DNA of 64,000 nucleotides from UBA9676 sp035532275 (GTDB taxonomy: Bacteria > Actinomycetota > Actinomycetes > Streptosporangiales > Streptosporangiaceae). Within the stretch, counting starts at the first letter, position 1, and the number at the start of each line of letters is the position of its first letter. The stretch is taken from assembly GCA_035532275.1 (NCBI GenBank), contig DATKRG010000383.1:23264-87263 (forward strand), in the 5' to 3' direction. Made by a program: the position numbers and the translations under genes. The notes beneath the pieces are model-generated. The model had not been told where the DNA came from. It saw nothing but the letters and a program-made list of their open reading frames with translations, and searched no databases. Shown one piece after another: positions 9,605-18,459 of the stretch.

Positions 9605-11442
9605 GTCGTCACCCTCTCCCGGTCGTAGGCCCGGATCAGCCGGTCGTAGCCCTCGACGCGCAGCAGTTCGGCGTGGGTCCCGATGCGGGCCACCCGGCCG
9701 CGGTCGAGGTAGACGACCGCGTCGGCCAGGGCCAGGGTCTCGGCGCTGCTGGTGACGACGATCGTGGTGGTCGCGGCGAGGCCGGTCGCGAGCCCGCTCA
9801 TGATGGCCTGCCGGGTGACGGCGTCGACGGCGGACGTCACCTCGTCCAGCAGCAGCACCCGCGGCCGGCGGGCCAGTGCCCGGGCCAGGGCGATACGCTG
9901 CCGCTCGCCGCCGGACAGCGTGATCCCGCGCTCGCCGACCCGGGTCGCCAGGCCCTCGGCCAGGCCGTCGACCAGGGCGGTGGCCCGGGCCAGGTCGATC
10001 GCCTCGCGCAACCGCGGGTCGTCGGCGGCGACGGCCGGCCGGCCGGTGCCACCAGGAGGGGCGCCGCCGGCCTGCGGGTCGGCGTCCGGGTCGAAGTCGA
10101 ACAGCACGTTCTCGGCCAGCGTGCCGGCGAACAGGAACGGCTCCTGGAAGACGACCGCGCAGGCCGCGGTCCGCTCGTCCTCAGCCACCTGATACAGGTC
10201 GACGCCGCCGAGCGACACGGTGCCGCCGGTCGGCGACAGCAGCCCGGCCAGGACGAGCATCAGGGTGCTCTTGCCCGACCCGGTGCCGCCGGTGACCGCG
10301 ACGGTCGCGCCGGCCGGGACGTCGAAGCTCACCTCGGACAGCACCGGCGGCCCGTCCGGATAGCGGAACCCGAGGTCGCGGACGCGGAGCGCGAGCGGGC
10401 CGCCGGGCAGCGGCCGCGAATCGGCGACCGGCGGCGGGGGCGTCTGGGTGAGCACGGTCTGGACCCGGTCGTACCCGGCCAGCATGCGGGGCACGGCGCC
10501 GAGCACGTTCCCGATCAGCCGCAGCGGCACCACCAGCAGGGCGAACAGGTTGACGAAGCTGACCAGGGTGCCGATCGTGATCGTGCCGCTGTTCACCTGC
10601 GCCGCGCCGACCACGACCGTCGCCACGGTCGTGGCCATCGGGATGAGCTCGAGCAGGCTGTCCAGCAGCGCCTCCTGGCCGGCCAGCTCGATCTTGGCGT
10701 CACGCAGCCGGCCCGCCTCGACGGCGAACCGCTCCCGCTCGGCCTGGTCCCGGCCGAGCGTCTTGACCAGGAACGCGCCGTCGAAACTCTCGTGGGCGAC
10801 CGCGGTGACCCGCCCCAGCTGGTCCTGCACGGCCACGGCCGGCACCTCGACCCGCTTCTGGTAGAAGGAGTTGACCAGCAGCAGCGCCGGGATCATGGCG
10901 CCGCTGATCGCGGCCAGCACCGGGTCCACCACCACCGCCCAGACCGCGGTCACCGCGAACAGCAGCAGCATGCCGAGCACGTGCGGCAGCCGGGACGGCA
11001 GGTCCGCGGCCGCCTCCGGGTCGGTGGTGGCGTGGGCCAGCTTCTCGCCGGTCGGGTTGGCCTGGTGGTAGGCCATCGGCAGGGCCAGGTACCGGTCGGC
11101 CACGGCGTCGCGCAGCGTGGCGTCGAACCGGGCCCGGGTCACGGTCGAGGTCCACCGCCGGATCAGCCCCGCGGCGCCCTGCAGCACGCCGACGGCGAGC
11201 ACGGCCAGCACCACGGCCACCGAGGTGCCCGTGGCGATGTGCCCGGCGCCGAACCGCGGGATCACCACGCGGTTGACCAGTTCGCCGAGCGCGACCGACC
11301 AGGCGACCAGGCTTGTGCCGTACAGCACGGACCCGACCAGCCCCCACACCATCGGGCCCGGATGCGCGGCGAAGGCGGCCCGGAGCAGGGCCGCCGATCG
11401 GCGCACGTTGCCCGGCCGCGGGGCAGCCGCGGACTCCACCAT
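9601..11442 (-). CDS. ABC exporter half-transporter, partner subunit with altered H-loop
   Basis: A second membrane-plus-ATPase half-transporter of about 613 residues. The ATPase has Walker A GGTGSGKST, a complete signature LSGGERQRIALARAL and Walker B LLLDEVTSAVD. The switch histidine is missing: the usual AHR position reads VTSSAET. Its partner at 7811-9604 keeps this histidine, so the pair looks like a heterodimeric exporter with one degenerate ATP site, a common arrangement in such pairs. I chose the ATG at 11442 because GGAGG lies just upstream; in-frame starts at 11457 and 11550 also exist, the last lying inside the preceding gene. It ends in an ATGA overlap with the next ABC gene. Confidence 0.92.
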   Translation of the reverse strand: MVESAAAPRPGNVRRSAALLRAAFAAHPGPMVWGLVGSVLYGTSLVAWSVALGELVNRVVIPRFGAGHIATGTSVAVVLAVLAVGVLQGAAGLIRRWTSTVTRARFDATLRDAVADRYLALPMAYHQANPTGEKLAHATTDPEAAADLPSRLPHVLGMLLLFAVTAVWAVVVDPVLAAISGAMIPALLLVNSFYQKRVEVPAVAVQDQLGRVTAVAHESFDGAFLVKTLGRDQAERERFAVEAGRLRDAKIELAGQEALLDSLLELIPMATTVATVVVGAAQVNSGTITIGTLVSFVNLFALLVVPLRLIGNVLGAVPRMLAGYDRVQTVLTQTPPPPVADSRPLPGGPLALRVRDLGFRYPDGPPVLSEVSFDVPAGATVAVTGGTGSGKSTLMLVLAGLLSPTGGTVSLGGVDLYQVAEDERTAACAVVFQEPFLFAGTLAENVLFDFDPDADPQAGGAPPGGTGRPAVAADDPRLREAIDLARATALVDGLAEGLATRVGERGITLSGGERQRIALARALARRPRVLLLDEVTSAVDAVTRQAIMSGLATGLAATTTIVVTSSAETLALADAVVYLDRGRVARIGTHAELLRVEGYDRLIRAYDRERVTT

Positions 11443-11527
11443 CGAACCTCCGGTCATCCGCGACCACCGATGCGCGGCCGGCCGGCCGGGCACGGGACCG
11501 GCCGCGCGCCGGGCCGCCGGGAGCGCC

Positions 11528-13774
11528 CTAGAAGTAGCACCGCAGCTCACCTCGCCGGCGCACGTCGGTCGTCGCGCAGTGGAACGAGCCGCCGAAGCTG
11601 TTGAACCAGCGGAACGGCATCGGGACCGGGGTGATGCCCCAGCTCTCGGCGAACCGCTGCATCGGGTGGTCCTCGGCCTCGACCACCATGTGCGTCTCGT
11701 CCAGCATCAGCACGTTCATGTTGATCCACTTGCTGGTCATGTAGAGCGGGTGGCCGTCGGGGATGACCGGCTCCGGCGCCCGGCGCACCTCCCAGTCCTT
11801 GAACTGGACCGGCACCTCGACCACCCGCTGCGGGTGGATGAGCAGCTTGCCGGGCGCGAGCGGCATGAGGCTCGCGTCGATGTGCATGGGGTGGTCGTCG
11901 GCCAGCTCGATCACGTGCACCTGGTAGTCCTCGCCCAGGTGCCGCCGCAGCCACTCGATGCCCATCAGGTTCGTGACATGGCTGCGCTGCACGAAGATGT
12001 CCCGGCCGCAGCGCATGAAGTCGGCCGCGTCGAAGGTCGGCTCGAACTCGGTGATCACCGAGCGGAAGGGCTCCCCCTCCGGCTGGTCGGTCCAGCCCTC
12101 GACGTACAGCTCCTCGGCGAGCTCCGGGCGCGGGGCCGCGGTCCACCGGGCCCCGGCGCGGAAGTACTCCTTGAGCAGCGACCGGTAGGCCGAGCTGGCG
12201 AAGTAGCGGGACCGCCACGCCATCGGCGCCTCGATGATCTCCTCGCCCACCACCAGCAGTAGGTCGCGCGGCATCGCGTCGTAGAGGCCGGTGCTGCTCC
12301 AGCCCGGCGCGCCGAACGGCAGGCCGTGGTCGCGCGGGTCCGGCCGGCGGACCTTGACGCCGAAGCCCTCCAGGACGTCGACCAGCTGGTCGAGCTCGTC
12401 GCGGGCCCGGGCGATCTCGTCGGCCGGGAAGGGGCGGCCGGCCCGCTCCCGGAACACCTCGCGCTGGGCCGGCGACAGGGGGGCCAGGGTCACGGCGTCG
12501 CACGGCGGGAAGTGGGCGCCGTCGACGATGCCGACGATGACCTCCTCCAGCGGGTCCCACTCGTTGTAGGCGCGGACCGGTGACCCGGGCGCTTCCTCCA
12601 GATCAACCACCGTGCGTCTCCGCTCATCGGTGTACACGGTGCCTTCGGACCACACGTACGGCGTGCGGCCCCATGCGGTCGCGCTGGCGACGTCCGCGGG
12701 TCCGGAGTAGACGCCCCACTCCAGCCGCGGCGCGCCGCCCAGGCTCAGCAGCTCGCAGAAGGCGGTGCCGATGGCCGCGCCGGAGTCGTTGGGGAACGGC
12801 GGCACCCACACGTCGGCGAACAGGCCGCTGCCGCGGATCATGCTGTTCCACTTGATGTTGAGCGCGCAGCCGCCGGCCAGGCACAGCGGCAGCCGCTCCC
12901 GCCCGGCCATCGCCTCGGCGAGCGAGGAGACCAGGGTCCGGCCAACATACTCCTGACACGTGGCGATCAGGTCGGCGCTGCTGAGGTCGGGGAACATCGC
13001 GGCGCAGCGGCCGGCGAGGGTGCTGCCGACCTCCGGCCCCAGCGACTCCGCGCTCAGCTCCGCCACCAGCTTGTCGAGCGCGTCCAGCGCCTCCGGGACG
13101 ACGGCGCCGAGGCCCGCGTAGGCCGTCGCCTTGCCGGCGGTGCCAAGGTGGTACTCGACCGTCTCCACCTCGGTCAGCCCGTCCAGCGACCGGGCGAACG
13201 GCTCCAGCGCCATGCAGAAGTAGGTGAACATGTCGCCGACCAGCCCGAACAGCGGGCCGAGGTACTCGCCGGTGACCGGCGCGCCCGGCCGGATGCGGTA
13301 CAGCCGGGGCATCGTGCCGCCGTCCCAGACCAGGCCGTACGCGGACTCCCCGGCGTACGGGCCGGTGGCGTAGCTGGCGAACAGGTGGTGGCTCACGTGC
13401 GGGTAGCTGGCGTACCCGGCGGCCAGCGGACTGCCGGGGATGCCGTCGAAGGCGTGGCGGGGCGGCGGCGCGGGCACGAACGGGTCCGCGACGTAGGGCG
13501 CGACCGCGACGCTGACCGGCGCTCCCCCGAGCAGGGTGGGGATGGCCGGCCGCCCGTCCTGCGTCGACCACCAGCCGTCGACCACGAACCGGTCCACGTC
13601 GGCGACGTCCAGCCCGTGCGCGGCCAGGGCGGCCGCGATCCGGTCCAGGTCACCCAGCGCGCCGTACCGCCGGCCGTTGTCCAGCTTCTCGATCTCGGTG
13701 CTGAACAGCAGGCGCTGGCCGTCGAGCACCGCGACCGCGCCGTCATGGGTGATCTTGATTCCGCAGATGATCAC
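11528..13774 (-). CDS. fusion of carbamoyltransferase N-domain (Kae1-like) and glycine amidinotransferase-type domain
   Basis: A 748-residue two-domain enzyme. Residues 1 to about 380 match the N-terminal domain of NodU/TobZ carbamoyltransferases: ICGIKITHDGAV at the start, HVSHHLFASY, and LCLAGGCALNIKWN followed by VPPFPNDSGAAIG. The C-terminal YrdC-like domain that normally makes carbamoyl-adenylate is absent. From about residue 400 the protein is an arginine:glycine-amidinotransferase-type enzyme: FDAADFMRCGRD (Asp), HPMHIDA (His) and GGSFHCATTDVRRRG (Cys) preserve the catalytic triad. Such domains move an amidino group from arginine to an amine, so a guanidine group in the product is likely. 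What the Kae1-like half does without YrdC is unknown; it may use a carbamoyl donor made elsewhere or be structural. The GTG start overlaps the MbtH stop (GTGA), which fixes the start. Confidence 0.88.
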   Translation of the reverse strand: MIICGIKITHDGAVAVLDGQRLLFSTEIEKLDNGRRYGALGDLDRIAAALAAHGLDVADVDRFVVDGWWSTQDGRPAIPTLLGGAPVSVAVAPYVADPFVPAPPPRHAFDGIPGSPLAAGYASYPHVSHHLFASYATGPYAGESAYGLVWDGGTMPRLYRIRPGAPVTGEYLGPLFGLVGDMFTYFCMALEPFARSLDGLTEVETVEYHLGTAGKATAYAGLGAVVPEALDALDKLVAELSAESLGPEVGSTLAGRCAAMFPDLSSADLIATCQEYVGRTLVSSLAEAMAGRERLPLCLAGGCALNIKWNSMIRGSGLFADVWVPPFPNDSGAAIGTAFCELLSLGGAPRLEWGVYSGPADVASATAWGRTPYVWSEGTVYTDERRRTVVDLEEAPGSPVRAYNEWDPLEEVIVGIVDGAHFPPCDAVTLAPLSPAQREVFRERAGRPFPADEIARARDELDQLVDVLEGFGVKVRRPDPRDHGLPFGAPGWSSTGLYDAMPRDLLLVVGEEIIEAPMAWRSRYFASSAYRSLLKEYFRAGARWTAAPRPELAEELYVEGWTDQPEGEPFRSVITEFEPTFDAADFMRCGRDIFVQRSHVTNLMGIEWLRRHLGEDYQVHVIELADDHPMHIDASLMPLAPGKLLIHPQRVVEVPVQFKDWEVRRAPEPVIPDGHPLYMTSKWINMNVLMLDETHMVVEAEDHPMQRFAESWGITPVPMPFRWFNSFGGSFHCATTDVRRRGELRCYF

Positions 13775-13998
13775 CGGGGCCCGTTCCGGTCGGTGTCCGG
13801 GCCGCCGCTCATCGCCGCGCGCAGGCTGGCCGGGCGCATGTCGGTCCACAGCTCGCCGATGCGGGCCAGGCAGGCATGGCGGGGGGCGGGGTCGCCGACC
13901 GGCCTCCAGCCCGCCGGCACCGGCCGGCCCGACCGCCAGATCGAGTACTGCTCCTCGTCATTGAGCACGACCACATAGGTGTCGTCGACGTCGGTCAT
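13771..13998 (-). CDS. MbtH-like NRPS chaperone
   Basis: A 75-residue MbtH-family protein, which binds adenylation domains and is needed for solubility or activity of many NRPSs. It shows the family hallmarks: VVLNDEEQYSIW near the start, PVPAGW in the middle, and ELWTDMRPASLR near the end. Its ATG overlaps the stop of the upstream monooxygenase gene (ATGA), and its own stop overlaps the GTG of the amidinotransferase fusion, so all three are coupled. A second MbtH gene at 25965-26156 sits beside the other NRPS, suggesting that each operon carries its own helper. Confidence 0.95.
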   Translation of the reverse strand: MTDVDDTYVVVLNDEEQYSIWRSGRPVPAGWRPVGDPAPRHACLARIGELWTDMRPASLRAAMSGGPDTDRNGPR

Positions 13999-15755
13999 GA
14001 CTGCCTTCCGGTCTCGGTGGGGGCGGCGCGGCTCTCGGCCCGTTCCTCGCCGCCGTCGTGGTCGTCGGACTCTGCGGGGGCCGGCAGCGGCCCGGAGAAC
14101 GCCTCGATCTCGATCTCGATCCGGGTTCGCCCGCCATCGAGATCGACCAGCCGGGCGCACCCGCGGACCTCGACCGACGCGGCCGAGTCCGGCGCCCCGG
14201 CGGGGAACACCGCCAGCACCTTGACCCCGTCCCAGGCCGAGCGCCGCACGTCGGCGCGGTCGAGCACGCCGCACAGCATGCCGTGGCGGCCGTCGGCCCG
14301 CGCCAGCACGAACGGCACCCGGGTCACCGCCGGGTAGCCGTCGGCGCCGGCCGTGACCAGCGTGCCGGCGTCGCAGCCCTCGACCAGCCGGGCCAGCGCG
14401 GCGACGTCGCGCTCGTCCGGCGGTGCCGCCGGCTGCTCGGCGCCCGGCACTGCGCCGTTGCGGGCCCACATGCCGCCGTCCTTGGCGATGGCCGTGATGA
14501 TCTGCTTGGACCGGAACGGCAGCAGCGACAGCAGCGTGTCGCCGAGCCCGTGCGTCGCCTCGGCGAAGCCCTGCACGTACAGGCCCGCGGTCAGCTCCTC
14601 GGTGGTGCGCACCCGGTGCTCGCGCGACACCACCGGCCAGCCGTCGTCGTCGGTGTCCAGGTAGGGCAGGACCGCGCTGTACATCGCCGGGTCCAGCTCG
14701 CGCCGGTATCCGGTGGCCAGCACCAGGCCGTCGACCTCCAGCGTGCTGGAGCCGGCGCCGAAGCGGCTGTCGATGCCGATGCGCACGACGCCGTCCTCGG
14801 AGCGCGCCCGCACCAGCCGGGAGCCGTCGTGGACCACCAGCCGGGTGCGGCCGCGCACCTCGTCGGCGTAGACGAGCCGGTACAGCACGTCGAGCGCGCC
14901 GGCCTCCACCACGCCGTAGTTGGTGGTGCGCAGGCTCGCGGCGTAGTCGCGCCGGTTCGCCTGGCTGCGCGAGTAGAAGTCGTCCGCGTTCGCCTCGAAG
15001 AACTGCTCGTTGGCGAAGGGGTTGTTGTCGGTGGCCCGCAGCGAGTACCCGGGCAGGATCAGATGGACCCGGGCGTTGCGGTAGCGGTCCAGCATGTACG
15101 TGGTGATCTCGCCGGCGCTCTGGCCGTCGCCCGCGACCGCGAACTCCCACGCCCGGTCCGGGTCGGTGAACGCCGGCGGGAACGTGGTCAGGAACGCGCT
15201 GGAGTGCAGCAGGTTCGGGCCGGGCGTCACCCCGTCGGGCAGCCGCGGCAGGCCGCCGAGCGCGTGCACGACGTTGCGGGTGTGGTACTCGACGATCGCG
15301 CCGGTCGCGGTGTCGGTCGCGGTCACCCGGAACAGCGACAGCTCCCCCTCCTCGCGGACCGGGGTCACCGAGGTGACCTCGGTGTGGTGGCACACCACGT
15401 CGGAGAACTGCTCGGCGACCCACCGGAGGTAGTCCTCGAACTCCAGCCGGGTCGGCCGGAACTCGGAGAGGTTGACGAACTTCTCCAGCCGCCCCTTGGC
15501 CTTGGTGTAGGCCAGGAAGGTGAACGGGCTGGCGAGGTTGCGCAGCGACACCAGGTCCTTGAGGAACGAGATCTGCATCCGGGAGCCGTCGACCAGCATC
15601 GCCGGATGCCACCGGGTATCCGGCGAGCGTTCCAGGAACAGGCAGCCGCGATCGGGCGCGATCTCCTGGGCCGCGATCGCGAGCGCGATGTTCGACGGCC
15701 CGAAGCCCAGCCCGATCACGTCGTACGGGTCGTCCGGCGTGCCAAGATTCTTCAC
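13995..15755 (-). CDS. flavin-dependent ornithine/lysine N-monooxygenase fused to piperazate-synthase-like domain
   Basis: A 586-residue fusion. Residues 1 to about 430 are a SidA/PvdA/KtzI-type N-hydroxylating monooxygenase: FAD loop GLGFGPSNIALA near residue 15, NADPH loop VAGDGQSAGE near 200, and LVLATGYRREL. Residues about 445-560 resemble the PAI2/KtzT split barrel: GTLVTAGADGYPAVTRVPF, then DGVKVLAVF and VEVRGCARLVDLD, which line up with the usual ATHLP, EVLAVF and VHVRG blocks. KtzT-type enzymes close N5-hydroxyornithine into piperazate through an N-N bond. The tail domain is shorter than free-standing KtzT, lacks the AYxSPxxY block, and has Arg where PAI2 proteins usually have His (ATHLP). 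Piperazate is therefore the leading but unproven product. GTG start, with AGGAGGGG upstream. Confidence 0.85.
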   Translation of the reverse strand: MKNLGTPDDPYDVIGLGFGPSNIALAIAAQEIAPDRGCLFLERSPDTRWHPAMLVDGSRMQISFLKDLVSLRNLASPFTFLAYTKAKGRLEKFVNLSEFRPTRLEFEDYLRWVAEQFSDVVCHHTEVTSVTPVREEGELSLFRVTATDTATGAIVEYHTRNVVHALGGLPRLPDGVTPGPNLLHSSAFLTTFPPAFTDPDRAWEFAVAGDGQSAGEITTYMLDRYRNARVHLILPGYSLRATDNNPFANEQFFEANADDFYSRSQANRRDYAASLRTTNYGVVEAGALDVLYRLVYADEVRGRTRLVVHDGSRLVRARSEDGVVRIGIDSRFGAGSSTLEVDGLVLATGYRRELDPAMYSAVLPYLDTDDDGWPVVSREHRVRTTEELTAGLYVQGFAEATHGLGDTLLSLLPFRSKQIITAIAKDGGMWARNGAVPGAEQPAAPPDERDVAALARLVEGCDAGTLVTAGADGYPAVTRVPFVLARADGRHGMLCGVLDRADVRRSAWDGVKVLAVFPAGAPDSAASVEVRGCARLVDLDGGRTRIEIEIEAFSGPLPAPAESDDHDGGEERAESRAAPTETGRQS

Positions 15756-15798
15756 CCTGCTGCCCCTCCTCGGCGCGTGATGACCGGTGACCGACCGC

Positions 15799-16767
15799 TC
15801 AGTCGACCGGCACCTCCGCCGGCGGCCGCTCGGCGGCGCGGCCGGTGTCCAGGAACCCGAGCATCGCCGGGACCGGCGACACCACCCGGCCGGCGTCGTC
15901 GAGCTGCTGCTGCAACTGCGCGGCGACCTCGGGCATACGGCGCCAGTGGGTGGTCGGACGCAGGTGGTGCTCCTGGTGGTAGCCGTCGTTGAACGTCAGC
16001 CGGTTGTAGAGCCGGCCGTAGTGGCTGACCGAGTTCCCGTACCGGCTCTCCGGGCAGGCGCCGTAGTGCCGGTAGTAGTTCTGGATGTTGACCAGGGTGA
16101 ACGCGACCGCCACCGCCGGCAGGTAGCACATCAGGGCCCAGCGCCAGTCGATGACGGCCAGCCCCGCGGTGAAGGCCAGCTGGGCGAGCCGGTCGAAGCG
16201 GACCTGGGCCAGCTCGGCGGCGCGCCGCTGCGGCTGCCGGGCGGCCAGTCCGCGCAGCACCTTCTCGCCCGGCCCGACCGCGCACAGCCGGGTCAGGGAG
16301 AAGACCGTGCCGGCGAACTCCTGGATCGAGCCGACGAGGCTGTACGCCAGGTACCGCGGCAGCGGGGCGTGGCCGTCGTCGCGGCTGAACCGGAAAGTGG
16401 AGGTCAGGTCGTCGGTGACCCCGTCGTGCTTGCGGTCGTTGTTGTACCGGTGGTGATTGCGCACGTGGGTCAGGTGGTAGGCCTGCACCGACTGGGCGAT
16501 GTTGGCCGAGCCGATCAGCGACAGGATCGCGTTGAGCCGGGCGTCGGCGAACCAGGGCTGGTGCACGAACAGGTGCGACACCACGATGACGGAGTAGGTC
16601 ACCATGGCGGTGACCACCAGGGCCGAGCCGATCATCGGCCACGGCCGGTGCGGCGTCACCGCGGCCAGCGTGATCGTGCCGGCGAACTGCAGCAGCGTCA
16701 GCGCGAGCAGGATCGCGTCGGCCGGACTGTTGCGCCACAGCCGGTGCTTCGCGTCGTCCACTTTCAC
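15799..16767 (-). CDS. membrane fatty-acid-desaturase-family di-iron enzyme
   Basis: First gene of the main leftward operon, about 322 residues. It has the histidine boxes of membrane di-iron desaturases and hydroxylases: HLFVH (near residue 80), HVRNHH and HQEHH towards the C-terminus, separated by hydrophobic membrane helices. The family introduces double bonds or hydroxyl groups into acyl chains, and some members act on carrier-bound or amino-acid-derived substrates; its substrate here is not shown by sequence. The start is uncertain: I chose the GTG at 16767 behind GAGG, with another in-frame GTG at 16761. The reading frame stays open upstream to 16914, but that part does not look like protein. 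Its position directly before the N-monooxygenase suggests work on a building block or on the peptide. Confidence 0.85.
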   Translation of the reverse strand: MKVDDAKHRLWRNSPADAILLALTLLQFAGTITLAAVTPHRPWPMIGSALVVTAMVTYSVIVVSHLFVHQPWFADARLNAILSLIGSANIAQSVQAYHLTHVRNHHRYNNDRKHDGVTDDLTSTFRFSRDDGHAPLPRYLAYSLVGSIQEFAGTVFSLTRLCAVGPGEKVLRGLAARQPQRRAAELAQVRFDRLAQLAFTAGLAVIDWRWALMCYLPAVAVAFTLVNIQNYYRHYGACPESRYGNSVSHYGRLYNRLTFNDGYHQEHHLRPTTHWRRMPEVAAQLQQQLDDAGRVVSPVPAMLGFLDTGRAAERPPAEVPVD

Positions 16768-17061
16768 CTCACCTCGGTTCGTGCGGCAGCCCCGGAGGAA
16801 GGCGCGGCAATGCGACGGCTGTCCGCCGGTACGGAAGGACGGGAAAAGGGGGGGCCAAAAGCAATGGATACATCGACGCAATGGCGAATGAATACCCTGA
16901 TGCAACAGCGACAAGGCTAGGCGGGGCGCCGAGGGGTGTCAATCAAGCCGATCCGGCTGTCACGTGTTCCGGCCTTGTCCGGGCCTTCGAGCCGTGGTCC
17001 GGGCGTCCGCGATGAAGTGATGTGCTGCCGGCTTCGGAAGACGGCACGGCAAGCCCGCGTA
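16768..17061. promoter_or_regulatory. leader region of the main biosynthetic operon
   Basis: This non-coding stretch lies upstream of the leftward operon that starts at 16767. It contains a patch of lower GC (about 16855-16920), typical of a promoter. Around 16889-16903 it carries TGAATACCCTGATGC, which closely resembles the direct repeats before the LuxR-type regulator at 27830-27856. On the minus strand this patch contains TATTCA, a possible -10, but I see no convincing -35. No plausible gene is present in either direction. Confidence 0.45.
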
Positions 17062-17085
17062 CCAACTGCGGACATCCGCAGTTGG
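17062..17085. promoter_or_regulatory. perfect inverted repeat, possible operator
   Basis: Two perfect 11-base arms, CCAACTGCGGA and TCCGCAGTTGG, are separated by only two bases (CA). The site lies between the main operon start and the ATP-grasp gene end, about 295 bases upstream of the GTG at 16767. The short spacer argues against an RNA terminator, because a two-base loop is too tight, and fits a dimeric repressor or activator site. The cognate protein is unknown. Confidence 0.5.
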
Positions 17086-17161
17086 AAATCGTCCGCACGG
17101 AGAAGCGGCCCGGAGAAGCCGGGCGAAGAAGCGGGGCGAAGAAGTCCCGGACATGGTGACG

Positions 17162-17201
17162 AGCCCGCTCCCGGCACGGTCATCTGGGCCGGGAGCGGGC
17201 T
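17162..17201. terminator. strong hairpin downstream of the ATP-grasp gene
   Basis: A 13-base stem (AGCCCGCTCCCGG with its complement at 17189-17201) and a 14-base loop lie 20 bases beyond the stop of the leftward ATP-grasp gene. There is no U tract, as is common in actinomycetes. It would end the thioesterase-desaturase-ATP-grasp operon before the next leader. Confidence 0.6.
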
Positions 17202-17220
17202 TCGCGCGTCCGCGCGCACG

Positions 17221-18459
17221 TCACATGGGGCTGAAGACCACCTGCTCGGCCACGGCCTTCTCGACGGCCTGCACCGCGGCCATCACCGCCTCGGTCCGCT
17301 CGGCCACGCCCTCGACGACGCCGAGCGTGCCCTCGCTGCCCGCGCGCCAGTCGACGGGCTCGCCGGGGTCCACTTGCAGCACGACGGACCGGATCTCCGG
17401 GTGTTCGGCCGCCAAGCCGCCGAGGTCGCCCCAGGAGGCCAGCCGCCAGTCACCGACCGGCGGCAGGATCTGGTAGCCGAAGGAGACCGAGTGGTGCGGG
17501 CGCCCCGGATCCACCGGCTCACGGCCGGCGGCCACGTCGAACGCCAGCCGGACCGCCTCCACGCCGCACGACCGGTAGAGCAGCATGGCGACGTAGCCGC
17601 CAAGCCGGCCGTTCACCTCGATCACCACCGGGCCCTCGGCGGTCAGCTTCAGCTCGACGTCCATCCAGCCGTCGCGGAGCCCCAGCGCCAGGCACGCGGC
17701 CGCGGCCTGCCGGCAGACCTCGTCCTGGTCGGCCCGGGACAGCGGGGCCGGCATGACGAAACCGCGTTCCCGGAACGGCTCCACCAGCGGCAGCCGGCCG
17801 TTCACGACCTGATAGGCCACCGTGCCGCGCCAGAACAGCAGCTCGGCCGACACATAGTCCCCGAAACCGGGGCCGGCGCCGTCCGGGCTGCCGATGAGCA
17901 TCTCCTCCAGCACGAAGCGCTCGGCGAAGCCGTGGGCGAACGCCTCGGTCGCGCACCGCAGCGCGTCCTCCGGCCCGTCGACCCGGTAGACGTGCCAGCT
18001 GGCCGCGCCGCGGGTCGGCTTGAGCACCGCCGGCGTCCCGACCTCGGTCAGCGCGGCCACCACCTGCTCGGGGCGGTCGATCACGGCGAAGCGCGGCACC
18101 CGCAGGCCGGCGTCGCGCAGCCGCCGCCGCTGCTCGAACTTGTCGGTGGCGGCGGCCACCGCGTCCTCGGAGTGGTAGGTGAGCCCCAGACGCCGGGCGA
18201 CCCGCGCGGTCAGCGGCAGGTCGCGGTCGGAGAACGAGACGATGCCGGCCGGCGACCGGGCGGCGAGCGCCGCGATGCCGGCCTCCTCGTCGGTGAGGTC
18301 CACGACGTGGCCGATGGTCTCCAGCAGCTCCCGCAGGCCCGGGCGCATGCGGCCGACCGGGGCGGCGAAGACCAGCTCGAAGCCGTCGGCGTCGGCGGCC
18401 AGCTCCAGCGGGGTGGCCGCGCCCTCGCTGTAGACGACGACCACCACGGGGCGCGTCAT
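17221..18459 (-). CDS. ATP-grasp ligase
   Basis: A 412-residue ATP-grasp-family protein. The N-terminal fold begins with VVVVYSEGAATPLELAADA. The central ATP-binding part has AVLKPTRGAASWHVYRV (phosphate-binding lysine and flexible loop). The C-terminal part has DVELKLTAEGPVVIEVNGRLGG, the metal-binding Glu/Asn pair. These enzymes join a carboxylate, activated as acyl phosphate, to an amine or thiol. Its best analogues are amino-acid ligases of the dapdiamide/bacilysin type, though the substrate is unknown. Its ATG overlaps the stop of the upstream desaturase (ATGA). In an NRPS cluster it could add a terminal amino acid or make an amide that the NRPS does not make. Confidence 0.85.
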   Translation of the reverse strand: MTRPVVVVVYSEGAATPLELAADADGFELVFAAPVGRMRPGLRELLETIGHVVDLTDEEAGIAALAARSPAGIVSFSDRDLPLTARVARRLGLTYHSEDAVAAATDKFEQRRRLRDAGLRVPRFAVIDRPEQVVAALTEVGTPAVLKPTRGAASWHVYRVDGPEDALRCATEAFAHGFAERFVLEEMLIGSPDGAGPGFGDYVSAELLFWRGTVAYQVVNGRLPLVEPFRERGFVMPAPLSRADQDEVCRQAAAACLALGLRDGWMDVELKLTAEGPVVIEVNGRLGGYVAMLLYRSCGVEAVRLAFDVAAGREPVDPGRPHHSVSFGYQILPPVGDWRLASWGDLGGLAAEHPEIRSVVLQVDPGEPVDWRAGSEGTLGVVEGVAERTEAVMAAVQAVEKAVAEQVVFSPM

